From assembly GCA_016715885.1 (NCBI GenBank), contig JADJXL010000005.1, positions 1 through 64,000 of the forward strand: a stretch of 64,000 nucleotides of DNA, read 5' to 3'. Numbering within the stretch: position 1 is the first letter of the stretch; every line of letters starts with the position of its first letter. Below are positions 18,063 to 26,507 of this stretch, one piece after another. The DNA comes from Polyangiaceae bacterium (lineage in GTDB: Bacteria; Myxococcota_A; Polyangia; Polyangiales; Polyangiaceae). A model generated the notes under the pieces. The model had not been told where the DNA came from. It searched no databases and saw only the letters and a program-made list of their open reading frames with translations. The position numbers were made by a program, and so were the translations under genes.

Positions 18063-19799
18063 TCAAACCGAAATCGTCGGCGCGAGCCTATTCTTGAAAA
18101 ACGAGTTGTACTGTGGATCGTTGTACCGCTCGTATTCGATCACGAATGGCGTCACTTGCAAAACGCCGTCTTCGTACGTGATCGTCAGCGCCATCGGCGT
18201 CACTTCGCGGTAATTGCTCTTCGCCGGCAAATCGTTGTTGTTCTTGCCGCCCGCCGAAAACAAGCTCAATAGCTTTGCGTCCGGCTCGTCGTAAATCGTC
18301 TTGAAACCTTCCACCACCCGCTCGTGACCCCGAATCATCGTCGTGCAACCAATCCGCTGCATGAACGATCGGAATTGATGCCGCCCGAACGGAAACCTTG
18401 CATTCGCCTTCTGCAATGCATCCGGCACGAAGTCCGTATCGCTCGGATCGCTCCACAACATCTGAAATCGTATGTCCGAATCGTTCAGCGACGTCAAATC
18501 CTTGTACTTGTCGTCGAGCGTCGCGTCGCGCGGAATGCCCGCGTGCACGAAGAGCATCTGATCGAAGATCAGCATGTTCGGCAGCGATTCGAATAGCCGC
18601 ATGTACGCCTGAAACATTTCCGTCGGTGCAATGCTTTCGAGCGATTGCATCGCCTCCGCCGGACGCACGGGCGCGAGCACTTTGCCCTTGTGCTCGATGT
18701 AATATTCGTGATTGCCACGCAAAACGAAGACATGCCCCGGCACCGTCACGAAGAGCTGCATCACCGTTCGCAAAATGCCATTGTAGCTATATTTGCCCCG
18801 ATCAATGTAATCGCCGAGGAAAACCGCTATCATGCGAGGATTGTTTTGCGGATCGTCTCGAAACGCCTGGACCTTCGTAAAAAAGTCCGCTTGCAAAAGC
18901 GCAGCCTTCAAACACGTGTAGCAACCGTGCAAGTCGCCGAGCACCAAGAGCTCGACCTTTTCTTCCGGCATCGGCTTGTAAACGTATACGTGCCCATCGA
19001 GGAAAATGCTGCCCGCAGGAAAGTGACTGAAGTCCGACGCCGCGGAAAGTTTGCCCTTGCCGATTTTGCGTTGCTCCCCGAGCGTCGCCATGAATCGTTC
19101 CACGAGCGCCAAGTCGGCTGCCGATTGCTGCGCAAATGTCGCCGCGTCGCTCGCATAATCGTGCTCGAACATCTTGAAAAACGGATGATCCGCCATGCGC
19201 GGCGAGACCTGCTTCGCCTTGTCGATCACCACGTCCCCGCGTTCGATAGGCTCCACCTCCAGGTCGTCGAGCTCGATGGGCGCGTCGAGCAGCGCCACGA
19301 TGTCGTCCCGAAACTGCTGCTCCTCGGGATGCACCACCCCGTCGGCCTGAATCAGCTCCTCGGCCGTCGCGAGCAGCGCCGATCGGTTTTCATCGTCGAA
19401 ACGCTTGAACAGCTCGAACGTGCGGAGCTTCAGTTTCGCCAAGACAAACTGCTTCGTGTCCTCGGACTCCGCAACGCTCTCCGTGAAGTAGTCCTGGATT
19501 TCACCGTCGATCTCGTCCATCACCTCGTGAAAGTGCTCGGTCCATCGAGCGATGATGTCTTCGTGCCCCGTCAAGTCTTCACCGATCGTGCTCACCGCCC
19601 GCCCGTGCACGAGCTTGGCGATGTAATCACGGATGAAGCCTCGTTCGGCGCTGTCGAAGTCGCCGTCGATGTAGCCGAAGGCCGTGAGATAGTAGATGAT
19701 CGCGTGCATCTGCTGTTCTGCGACAGCAGGGTCGGAGCTGAAGGTCATCATCGGCGCGCATTCTTTCGATTCGCCTTCTCGAATGCAAGGGTCCTGCAT
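18063..19799 (-). CDS. PPP-type metallophosphoesterase with TerB-like N-terminus
   Basis: A 578-residue protein. The C-terminal two thirds are a PPP-family phosphatase with all signature motifs: GDLHG near 286, GDYIDRG near 330 and RGNHE near 360, followed by HAG and RGH; these bind the two metals that activate water for phosphate ester hydrolysis. The N-terminal 200 residues are acidic and helical (IIYYLTAFGYIDGDFDSAERGFIRDYI, and again LIQADGVVHPEEQQFRDDI) and resemble two TerB-like EF-hand-type units, which suggests metal or membrane-stress sensing. No signal peptide, so probably cytoplasmic, where it could oppose Ser/Thr kinases. Start 19799 is the longest frame; 19751 is an alternative. 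Confidence 0.85.
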   Translation of the reverse strand: MQDPCIREGESKECAPMMTFSSDPAVAEQQMHAIIYYLTAFGYIDGDFDSAERGFIRDYIAKLVHGRAVSTIGEDLTGHEDIIARWTEHFHEVMDEIDGEIQDYFTESVAESEDTKQFVLAKLKLRTFELFKRFDDENRSALLATAEELIQADGVVHPEEQQFRDDIVALLDAPIELDDLEVEPIERGDVVIDKAKQVSPRMADHPFFKMFEHDYASDAATFAQQSAADLALVERFMATLGEQRKIGKGKLSAASDFSHFPAGSIFLDGHVYVYKPMPEEKVELLVLGDLHGCYTCLKAALLQADFFTKVQAFRDDPQNNPRMIAVFLGDYIDRGKYSYNGILRTVMQLFVTVPGHVFVLRGNHEYYIEHKGKVLAPVRPAEAMQSLESIAPTEMFQAYMRLFESLPNMLIFDQMLFVHAGIPRDATLDDKYKDLTSLNDSDIRFQMLWSDPSDTDFVPDALQKANARFPFGRHQFRSFMQRIGCTTMIRGHERVVEGFKTIYDEPDAKLLSLFSAGGKNNNDLPAKSNYREVTPMALTITYEDGVLQVTPFVIEYERYNDPQYNSFFKNRLAPTISV

Positions 19800-19865
19800 G
19801 GGCCCGAGTCTTCCACTCTTCTCGGCGGCTGACGAGAGGCGTATTCATGTTCTACGAGGAGCATC

Positions 19866-20633
19866 ATGTCGCAGCCGTCCAAAGCCGTTTCGGATCGCAT
19901 CGCCATCAGTCGCACGGTTGTTCAATCGCTGAACCAACACGCTCCGGAGATCGCCCAGGGTCTCGAGCGAGCACTTTTTCCGCAGGGCGTTCCGCAAAAC
20001 CTCAAACTCGCGGATGTCGTCGTCGCGCTGGGTGTACTGCTCTCACGCGCAACGGAAAGCATGATCCATGCTGACGCTGCTCATCTGATCGAGCTTGCCG
20101 ACGACGCCGTCCCTCGCGCGTTGCTCGAACAACGAAGCGAAATGCTCAAGGCGTTTCTCGTTTCGCTGCGCGCAACGCTCGTCAGTACGTACGGTACGAC
20201 CGTCGCCGCGGCGTACTCAATCCCGCCGCAAATTCCCGACGACCCTGAGCTTTTGCTGCGCATTGCCGCGGGTGTCGAACGCCTTTTGCGCGAAAGAACG
20301 CTCGTCGAGACGCCAAAAATCAAGAGTTTGGCCATTGCGCCGCTCGCCGTCGCGGAAGACCTCGGCGCCGCCGTTGCCGATCTGCGCCGAGCGCTCGCGG
20401 ACGTGACGCGTGAGCAGCGAGAAGCGATCGCATCGGAGACCGTGCGCGAACGAGCGCTCATCGAGTGGTTTGCCACGTACATCGCGACGGCCGAAACGGC
20501 GTGCGGCCTGTACGCGCTTGCAGGACAGCCGGAGCTTGCGCAAGGACTTCGGCCAACGTCGCGGCGACTGTCGGGTTTGCCCGAGGACGAGGACACCGCG
20601 CCAGCGACCGAACGCCCTGGCGGTGCCGTGTAA
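19866..20633 (+). CDS. hypothetical helical protein
   Basis: A 255-residue protein with no recognised domain. GAGGAG lies 5 bases before the ATG. It is Ala/Leu/Arg-rich and almost wholly helical, without signal peptide or transmembrane segment; the last 30 residues are a disordered Thr/Pro/Glu tail. Its general character resembles the unknown protein at 38239, though I see no alignable motif. It is divergent from the phosphatase gene with a 66-bp gap. Confidence 0.75.
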   Translation: MSQPSKAVSDRIAISRTVVQSLNQHAPEIAQGLERALFPQGVPQNLKLADVVVALGVLLSRATESMIHADAAHLIELADDAVPRALLEQRSEMLKAFLVSLRATLVSTYGTTVAAAYSIPPQIPDDPELLLRIAAGVERLLRERTLVETPKIKSLAIAPLAVAEDLGAAVADLRRALADVTREQREAIASETVRERALIEWFATYIATAETACGLYALAGQPELAQGLRPTSRRLSGLPEDEDTAPATERPGGAV

Positions 20634-20669
20634 GCATCTCTCGATGCACGTGCGGGTGGGTCTTCCTGC

Positions 20670-20807
20670 GTGACGTTCGCTTCCGTGAACGGTTTGTCGC
20701 AACCCACGTCCGTTGCTCCTCCAACGAAAAGCGCCGAGACGAACTCCGCGGACAAACCATCGACCCCTCGTCAAGCTCGAGCGTCCGTCCGCGTGTCGCG
20801 GCGTTAG
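20670..20807 (+). pseudogene. remnant of the N-terminus of a paralogue of the gene at 24951
   Basis: This stretch encodes QPTSVAPPTKSAETNSADKP followed by an Arg-rich end and a TAG at 20805. Bases 20700-20800 align with 25155-25252 inside the downstream FG-GAP-like gene (QPAPVAAPTKAAATNPADKP there) at roughly 80 percent identity by eye, frame preserved. The match ends exactly where the first AAA-ATPase repeat unit begins at 20801. It therefore looks like a truncated second copy of that gene rather than a functional frame. Confidence 0.6.
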
Positions 20808-22419
20808 GGATTGGCCGGCGAGCTCAGCACCCGACGATCCGAATGTGCTTGCCTGCGTATTCCGCTTCCCGCACGAAAAGTTTGTCTTGCCACGAGACCG
20901 ACTCGCGCAAGTCGAATAGAACCAGCCATCCTTCTCCAAGCCCGAGCTTATCGAGGTAACCGGCGAGCTGTTCGAGGGCACGGCTTTCCGTCTCCGAGTC
21001 GCGACGAATCTTGACCTCGATCGCATGGCGGTCGCTCTTCCAGCGAATGAGCAAATCGAGCGCTTTGCGACCCAACCCATACTCGCGCTCGATGACCCCG
21101 CCGCCATTGATGACCCGTTGCAGAAACGCCATGAGCATCAAATGCGGCCCGGCTTCCCGATACCCGAACCCCTCGGCTGCAAGATGTCCATCTTCACGCC
21201 AAAACTTCTGCCAATCCACCATGAGTTTGGCCATGTCGAGCGAACCATCCTTGCGGAGGTAACTGCGTCGCGGCACGATTTGCCCCTGTCGAATGTATGT
21301 CAGCGTCCGAGGAATCACCTCGCGATAAATTGGATTGGCGATCACGAACTGTCCCCCGATTCTTCGAGACGGGCCCCAATCCCATCACATAAGCGAAGTC
21401 ATCATCCGAGACATCCGGCCCGTCTCTCCCGCGAGCATCGGATCGATGATCTTGCCGTACGCGTTCTTCTCGCAACTTCGCAAGCAGCGAATCGATGTGA
21501 CTACGCCGCTCCAGAATGATCGTCTCTTTTGCAGCATCCACGTGCGCTGCCGTGATCGCTACCGACCGATCCTCGACATCCCAATTCACGATTTGATCCG
21601 CCATTGCATTCGTGAGCCACGGATGGCCCTGCCCCAGCTCGTAAATGCGCGCCACTGCCTCCGGCTCGAATCGTTGACCCGTGGCCGCCGTATGCTGGGC
21701 CAAAAGCTCCTCGACGTCGGCATCCGTAAATGGCGCAATCGTCGTCGCGTCGGCCGTGATGTTGAACGGCGAGCTCGTTCCGAGCCACGACAGCGGTTTT
21801 TGATCTTTGGCGCGCACGGCGTAATCGCGAACCTGGCGCTGCCCGATGAGCACGACGCTCGCAGGAAATGGCGTCTTTGCCCGATCGATGTATCCCTGTC
21901 GAAGCTGGGTCAAGAAAGAAACCATTGCCTTGCCCATGAGCGCGTCGGCTTCATCGAAGAGCACGACGAGCGGATGCGGTGCACGCGCCGCAACGTCCTC
22001 CAGATAGCGCATGAGAAAAACGCGCGATGGTTTTACTTGACGTACCTGTGGACTTCCCAAGCCCACGTCGGGCAGATCCCGCATCACGGCACGATCGAGA
22101 TCTTCGCGGATGACTTTGAACGTCAAAAATGGCGAATCCGTATCTCGAGCGTTCTGCACGTCGACGTGCATCGCGCACCATCGACCCGTACCGTTCAGAT
22201 GCTGCACGAGCCACTGGGCGCTCGTGGTCTTGCCCGTTTGCCGTCCGGCGTGCAGCGTGAAGTATTTGCGGTCTTCGATGAGCCGCATGACCCGCCCAAG
22301 ACGTCGTTCGGGCGGCAGCATGTAGTGCTCGCCCGGAATGCATGGACCTGCGATGTTGAACGACGGCCGCATGCGGTGACCCTACTGCATCGGGGTGCGT
22401 CCGTCCAATTTCAGAGAGC
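20801..22419. repeat. direct repeat unit 1 of a 1.62-kb tandem duplication
   Basis: Nearly the whole segment recurs at 22508-24128. It starts with the sequence GCGTTAGGGATTGGCCGG and ends just upstream of the AAA gene start. Identity is very high in the 5' two thirds of the gene and lower around the nuclease-like C-terminus. The two units are separated by 88 bp that contain a small inverted repeat. Confidence 0.85.
20824..22372 (-). pseudogene. AAA ATPase with PD-(D/E)XK-like tail, frameshifted copy
   Basis: This is the damaged copy of the intact gene at 22531-24081. The first 300 or so codons read through a complete Walker A (AGRQTGKTT) and Walker B (LVVLFDEAD). Compared with the intact copy it has one extra base and a net 4-base loss near 21410-21465 that shift and then restore frame, and another extra base near 21367 that shifts it for good, so the C-terminal nuclease-like part (20824-21345) is in a different frame. 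Either a decaying duplicate or, less likely, a sequencing error; three independent indels favour decay. Confidence 0.8.
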
Positions 22420-22460
22420 GGGAAAGTATATGGCAAGTCTTTCCCCGGGCAACATAACGG

Positions 22461-22484
22461 CCGACTGAGCTGCTTTGCAGTCGG
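22461..22484. repeat. small inverted repeat between the AAA copies
   Basis: CCGACTG at 22461-22467 and CAGTCGG at 22478-22484 are perfect inverted arms with a 10-base loop. It sits downstream of the intact AAA gene in its reading direction but has no T-run, so terminator function is not supported. Confidence 0.4.
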
Positions 22485-22507
22485 AGCTTAGCGCGAGGCG
22501 GCGCGCG

Positions 22508-24128
22508 GCGTTAGAGATTGGCCGGTGCCCTCAGCACCCGACGATCCGAATATGCTTGCCTGCGTATTCCGCTTCCCGCACGAAAAGTTTGTCTTGCCAG
22601 GAGACCGATTCGCGCAAGTCGAATAGAACCAGCCACCCTTCTCCAAGCCCGAGCTTATCGAGGTAACCGGCGAGCTGTTCCAGCCCTTCGGCTTCGGTCT
22701 CCCTATCGCGTCGAATTTTGATTTCGATGCAATGGCATTCCTTTTTCCAGTGCACGACCAAATCCAGCGCCCCGCGGCCAAGCCCATACTCGCGGTCGAT
22801 GCGTCCGCCCCCATTGACGATGCGTTGTAAAAAGGCCATCAGCATCAAATGCGGGCCCGATTCGCGATACCCGAATCCCTCGGCCGCAACATGCCCATCC
22901 TTACGCCAAAACTTCTGCCAATCCACCATGAGTTTCGCCATGTCGAGCGAACCATCCTTGCGGAGGTAACTGCGTCGCGGCACGATTTGCCCCTGTCGAA
23001 TGTATGTCAGCGTCCGCGGAATCACTTCGCGGTAAATCGGATTGGCAATCACGAATTGTCCACCCATTCTTCGAACGAGCCCCAATCCCATCACATAAGC
23101 GAAGTCGTCGTCGAGAACATCCACGCCCGTCTGATCTCCCGCGAGCATCGGATCGATGATCTTGCGCACGCGTTCTTCGCGCAACTTTGCAATGAGCGAA
23201 TCGATGTGACTACGCCGCTCCAGAATGATCGTCTCTTTTGCAGCATCCACGTGCGCTGCCGTGATCGCTACCGACCGATCCTCGACATCCCAATTCACGA
23301 TTTGATCTGCCATTGCATTCGTGAGCCACGGATGGCCTTGCCCCAGCTCGTAAATGCGCGCCACCGCTTCGGGCTCGAATCGTTGACCCGTGGCCGCCGT
23401 ATGCTGAGCCAAAAGCTCCTCGACGTCGGCATCCGTAAATGGCGCAATCGTCGTCGCATCGGCCGTGATGTTGAACGGCGAGCTCGTTCCGAGCCACGAC
23501 AGCGGTTTTTGATCTTTGGCGCGCACGGCGTAATCGCGAACTTGGCGCTGCCCGATGAGCACGACGCTCGCGGGAAATGGCGTCTTTGCCCGATCGATGT
23601 ATCCCTGTCGAAGCTGGGTCAAGAAAGAAACCATTGCCTTGCCCATCAGCGCGTCGGCTTCATCGAAGAGCACGACGAGCGGATGCGGTGCACGCGCTGC
23701 CAAGTCCCGCAGATAATGCATGAGAAAAACGCGCGATGGTTTCACTTGACGTACCTGTGGACTTCCCAAGCCCACGTCGGGCAGATCCCGCAGCACGGCA
23801 TGATCGAGATCTTCGCGGATGACCTTGAAGGTCAAAAACGGCGAATCCGTATCTCGAGCGTTCTGCACGTCGACGTGCATTGCGCACCATCGGCCCGTAC
23901 CGTTCAAATGCTGCACGAGCCACTGGGCGCTCGTGGTCTTGCCCGTTTGCCGTCCGGCGTGCAGCGTGAAGTATTTGCGGTCTTCGATGAGCCGCATGAC
24001 CCGCCCAAGACGTCGTTCGGGCGGCAGCATGTAGTGCTCGCCCGGAATGCATGGACCTGCGATGTTGAACGACAGCCGCATGCGGTGACCCTACTGCATC
24101 GGGGTGCGTCCGTCCAATTTCGGAGAGC
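22508..24128. repeat. direct repeat unit 2 of the 1.62-kb tandem duplication
   Basis: Second copy of 20801-22419; carries the intact AAA gene. It is 2 bases longer than unit 1, which equals the net of the indels that disable the first copy. Confidence 0.85.
22531..24081 (-). CDS. AAA-type ATPase with C-terminal PD-(D/E)XK nuclease-like domain
   Basis: A 516-residue intact copy. Residues 42-50 are the Walker A loop AGRQTGKTT and 135-143 the Walker B strand LVVLFDEAD, in the arrangement of bacterial AAA ATPases of the AAA_14/ORC-like type; a winged-helix-like region follows (about 280-370). Near the C-terminus D440, E453 and K455 (in ALDLVV and IEIK) fit the PD-(D/E)XK catalytic pattern of the nuclease-like tail found in many such proteins. 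The family is common in multi-copy, mobile-looking genes of unknown biology, sometimes proposed as defence or selfish genes. A frameshifted tandem copy lies directly downstream. No transposase is seen nearby. Confidence 0.82.
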   Translation of the reverse strand: MRLSFNIAGPCIPGEHYMLPPERRLGRVMRLIEDRKYFTLHAGRQTGKTTSAQWLVQHLNGTGRWCAMHVDVQNARDTDSPFLTFKVIREDLDHAVLRDLPDVGLGSPQVRQVKPSRVFLMHYLRDLAARAPHPLVVLFDEADALMGKAMVSFLTQLRQGYIDRAKTPFPASVVLIGQRQVRDYAVRAKDQKPLSWLGTSSPFNITADATTIAPFTDADVEELLAQHTAATGQRFEPEAVARIYELGQGHPWLTNAMADQIVNWDVEDRSVAITAAHVDAAKETIILERRSHIDSLIAKLREERVRKIIDPMLAGDQTGVDVLDDDFAYVMGLGLVRRMGGQFVIANPIYREVIPRTLTYIRQGQIVPRRSYLRKDGSLDMAKLMVDWQKFWRKDGHVAAEGFGYRESGPHLMLMAFLQRIVNGGGRIDREYGLGRGALDLVVHWKKECHCIEIKIRRDRETEAEGLEQLAGYLDKLGLGEGWLVLFDLRESVSWQDKLFVREAEYAGKHIRIVGC

Positions 24129-24205
24129 AGTCATTGGGGGCCTTTCGCTGTTGTTCGAGTCGCCGCGCCGGTCACCCAGACTGGTAACTCCTCGGAAAAA
24201 CCATA

Positions 24206-24231
24206 CCAGATCGGCGCGATGCCCGATCTGG
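24206..24231. repeat. perfect inverted repeat (hairpin)
   Basis: CCAGATCGG at 24206-24214 and CCGATCTGG at 24223-24231 are perfect arms around an 8-base loop; a second pair, AACTCC (24186-24191) and GGAGTT (24235-24240), flanks it, so a cruciform or stable RNA hairpin is possible. It sits at the edge of the AAA duplication, just before the minisatellite. Confidence 0.6.
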
Positions 24232-24259
24232 CTGGGAGTTGCCTGATGCGGCGAACGCT

Positions 24260-24560
24260 GACAGCATTTCCGGTCACCCAGTCACCCATCCGATCGCCCT
24301 CGAAGCCGCAACTCGGCGCCCAGTTGCCACCTCATTGTATGATCGACAGCATTCCCGGTCGCCCAGTTGCCCACCCAATCGCCCTCAAAGCCGCAACTCG
24401 GTGCCCAGTTGCCACGTCTTTGTGTGATGGACAGCATTCCCGGTCGCCCAGTTGCGCATCCGATCGTGCTCGAAGCCGCAACTCGGCGCCCAGTTGCGCG
24501 TCCGATCGCCCTCGAAGGCGCAACTCGGCGCCCAGTTGCCCACCCGATCGCCATACAGTG
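24260..24560. repeat. minisatellite of 85-bp units with palindromes
   Basis: Units beginning GACAGCATT start at 24260, 24345 and 24430, an exact 85-bp period; the third unit runs into an extra 42-bp partial unit. Each contains the 20-bp element GCAACTCGGCGCCCAGTTGC (one base differs in unit 2), whose ends GCAACT and AGTTGC are inverted repeats. It occurs at 24308, 24393, 24478 and 24520. No convincing gene overlaps it. It could be a REP-like array, a protein-binding array or a structured RNA. Confidence 0.75.
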
Positions 24561-24654
24561 CATCACCCGTACGCCAAATCTGTATTCACGCCAATGCCGA
24601 ACGACGATATTGCCGTCCAGTTCCTTGCGACCATTCACGTGAAAGGAACACCCG

Positions 24655-24876
24655 ATGGCCGATGAACATATCGATTCCTTGGAAGTCTTCGAGTATGGCG
24701 ACCATTTCTTGATCGAAATCGATAAACTCGATGGCCTCACCAATGTCGTCAACATTGCCGCGGCCATTCTCATCAAGCTCGGCCGCAAAGACGAATTGCG
24801 CCTCTTCTTCAATGACCTGCAAGTCAATGAATCGTCAAAAAGTGCACCCGCCAATACGACGACCGAAGGCACTTGA
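24655..24876 (+). CDS. small acidic protein, unknown
   Basis: A 73-residue frame with AAGGA 7 bases before the ATG. The sequence (MADEHIDSLEVFEYGDHFLIEIDKL with I/V-rich middle NVVNIAAAILIKLG) is an amphipathic alpha/beta mix with no signal peptide and a polar Ser/Thr tail. No family recognised. It lies directly after the minisatellite and before the FG-GAP-like gene on the same strand. The ribosome site and plausible composition support it; short length keeps confidence moderate. Confidence 0.5.
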   Translation: MADEHIDSLEVFEYGDHFLIEIDKLDGLTNVVNIAAAILIKLGRKDELRLFFNDLQVNESSKSAPANTTTEGT

Positions 24877-24950
24877 ACGCTGACGAAAACCCACCCCGCT
24901 GCCGAATCGCATGACCCAAGCTGACGACGCGCATCAAGTCGAGCTTCCCG

Positions 24951-26507
24951 ATGACGTCGCTCCGCCCGCATCGCGCGCGACGCGCACCGTACGGGTGGCC
25001 TCGAGCATCCGCGTCGCTTATCCTTGCAGGCGTGTTCGCCCCGCCGAACCCCACCCATCACAAAACCTCGCTTTGGCGTAGCCGCGCCCTGCGCTCGACG
25101 CTCGCCCACGTTTCGTTTGTCGTCATATCGTTCGTCTCGCCGAACCTCGAGGCGCAACCTGCACCCGTTGCTGCTCCAACGAAAGCCGCCGCGACGAACC
25201 CAGCGGACAAACCAGCTCCCCGACAATCCCGAGCTTCCGTCTCGCGTGTCGCGGAATCCATCGCAGCGGACCTCGCGCACGTGCCCGCCAAAGCACTCGT
25301 GGTCGCGTCTCCGCTCACGAGCGACGCGCCTGCACCGCGTGGATCCGAGCTTGCGCTGCTGCTCGCCACGCAGCTCGCAGGACGCCGCGGAGCTGGATCG
25401 CGCGCCTTCGCAAAACCACTCGCGCTCGCCGAAGCGCGCATCGAAGCGCGTCAATCCGATGCGCTGGTGATGCTCAAAGTCGAGATCGCTGCGGGCAAGC
25501 TGCGCGCCGTTGCGGACGTTTTTCCCGTCCCACGTACGGTCTGGGCACGCGTGCGCGATCCCGAGCCTGGCCCGATTGCACACGCGTTCGCCGAAGCGCC
25601 CATCGACGCCGAAGTGCGCACGTACCTCGCGCCCGTGCCGATTGCGCAGGTGAACGTCGTTCGAGGTCAACATTTTGAAAGTGACGTCGTGGCGCTCGGA
25701 TGCGCCGACATCGACGCCGATGGGGCCGCGGAGATCATCAGCGTCAGCCGTCGTCGCGTGACCACGTTGCGGCTTCGCGAGGGCAAAGTCGTGCCGTTGC
25801 GATCACGCAATTGGACCGATCTTTCGCCGCTCGCGCCCGTTCCGCTGCGCGAGCCGATTGGTCTTGCGGCCGTCGTCGAGCGCCCTGCGCAGCATGGCGA
25901 CGCCGCGTTTTTCGTCGAGGTAGGTTTGTCCGATCGGTCCAAGAGCGTGCGCCTCGATGGACAGCTCGACGTCGTCGCGACGCTCGCAGGTTTGCCCTTG
26001 GGGGCGGGCGAAACGAGCGCTTGCGTGCGCGTGCATCAGCCGTGGATCTCGGGGCCGCTCGTGCCGTGTGCAGCAGGCGATCGAGCCATTCGCGTGTCCT
26101 TGACGGGGTCGTACGATGCAATGGCATCGGCATCGCTCGTAACGCCAACGGGCGACGCATTCGCCGTTTTCGCGGCTCGCACGGATCGCGGCGTGCTCGA
26201 GGTTCGTGACGATGCGGGGCATGCGACGACGGTGGACGGAGCCGGAGCGCAGCTCGCGGTGGGAGATCTGGATCAGGACGGCAACCCGGAGATCCTGAGC
26301 AGTTTGGATGTGCCCGCGGGGACGACGGATGCGGTCGTCGTGCGGTCGTGGCTCGATCGATCCGCGCCGAAAGCTACGCGGCCGAAAGAAATGTTGCGCG
26401 TACCTGCAGCAGCCGGCGTGCATGCGATGGCGGTTTGTCCTCCCGATGGTCCAGGTCGAGCGCCGTTTGTCGTGGCGACCGCGGACGAGATTTGGGTCGT
26501 GCGATGA
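24951..26507 (+). CDS. exported FG-GAP/VCBS-like protein
   Basis: About 518 residues if ATG 24951 is used; GTG 25032 would give a more usual signal sequence (hydrophobic HVSFVVISFVSPNLEA, then QPAP). The first 200 residues after the signal are Ala-rich and not recognised. Two stretches, CADIDADGAAEII and VGDLDQDGNPEIL, have the Asp-rich calcium-binding pattern of FG-GAP/VCBS propeller repeats. The stop overlaps the next start by ATGA, so the two are coupled. A truncated copy of its N-terminus lies at 20670-20807. Role unknown; perhaps a periplasmic partner of the solute-binding protein. Confidence 0.75.
   Translation: MTSLRPHRARRAPYGWPRASASLILAGVFAPPNPTHHKTSLWRSRALRSTLAHVSFVVISFVSPNLEAQPAPVAAPTKAAATNPADKPAPRQSRASVSRVAESIAADLAHVPAKALVVASPLTSDAPAPRGSELALLLATQLAGRRGAGSRAFAKPLALAEARIEARQSDALVMLKVEIAAGKLRAVADVFPVPRTVWARVRDPEPGPIAHAFAEAPIDAEVRTYLAPVPIAQVNVVRGQHFESDVVALGCADIDADGAAEIISVSRRRVTTLRLREGKVVPLRSRNWTDLSPLAPVPLREPIGLAAVVERPAQHGDAAFFVEVGLSDRSKSVRLDGQLDVVATLAGLPLGAGETSACVRVHQPWISGPLVPCAAGDRAIRVSLTGSYDAMASASLVTPTGDAFAVFAARTDRGVLEVRDDAGHATTVDGAGAQLAVGDLDQDGNPEILSSLDVPAGTTDAVVVRSWLDRSAPKATRPKEMLRVPAAAGVHAMAVCPPDGPGRAPFVVATADEIWVVR

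Noticed and set aside
24260..24560. CRISPR array
   Set aside because: The period is 85 bp with nearly identical whole units; there are no unique spacers and no cas genes.
24282..25673. A 463-codon minus-strand frame over the minisatellite and the FG-GAP-like gene
   Set aside because: It is antisense to a better gene and repeats the minisatellite as low-complexity peptide.
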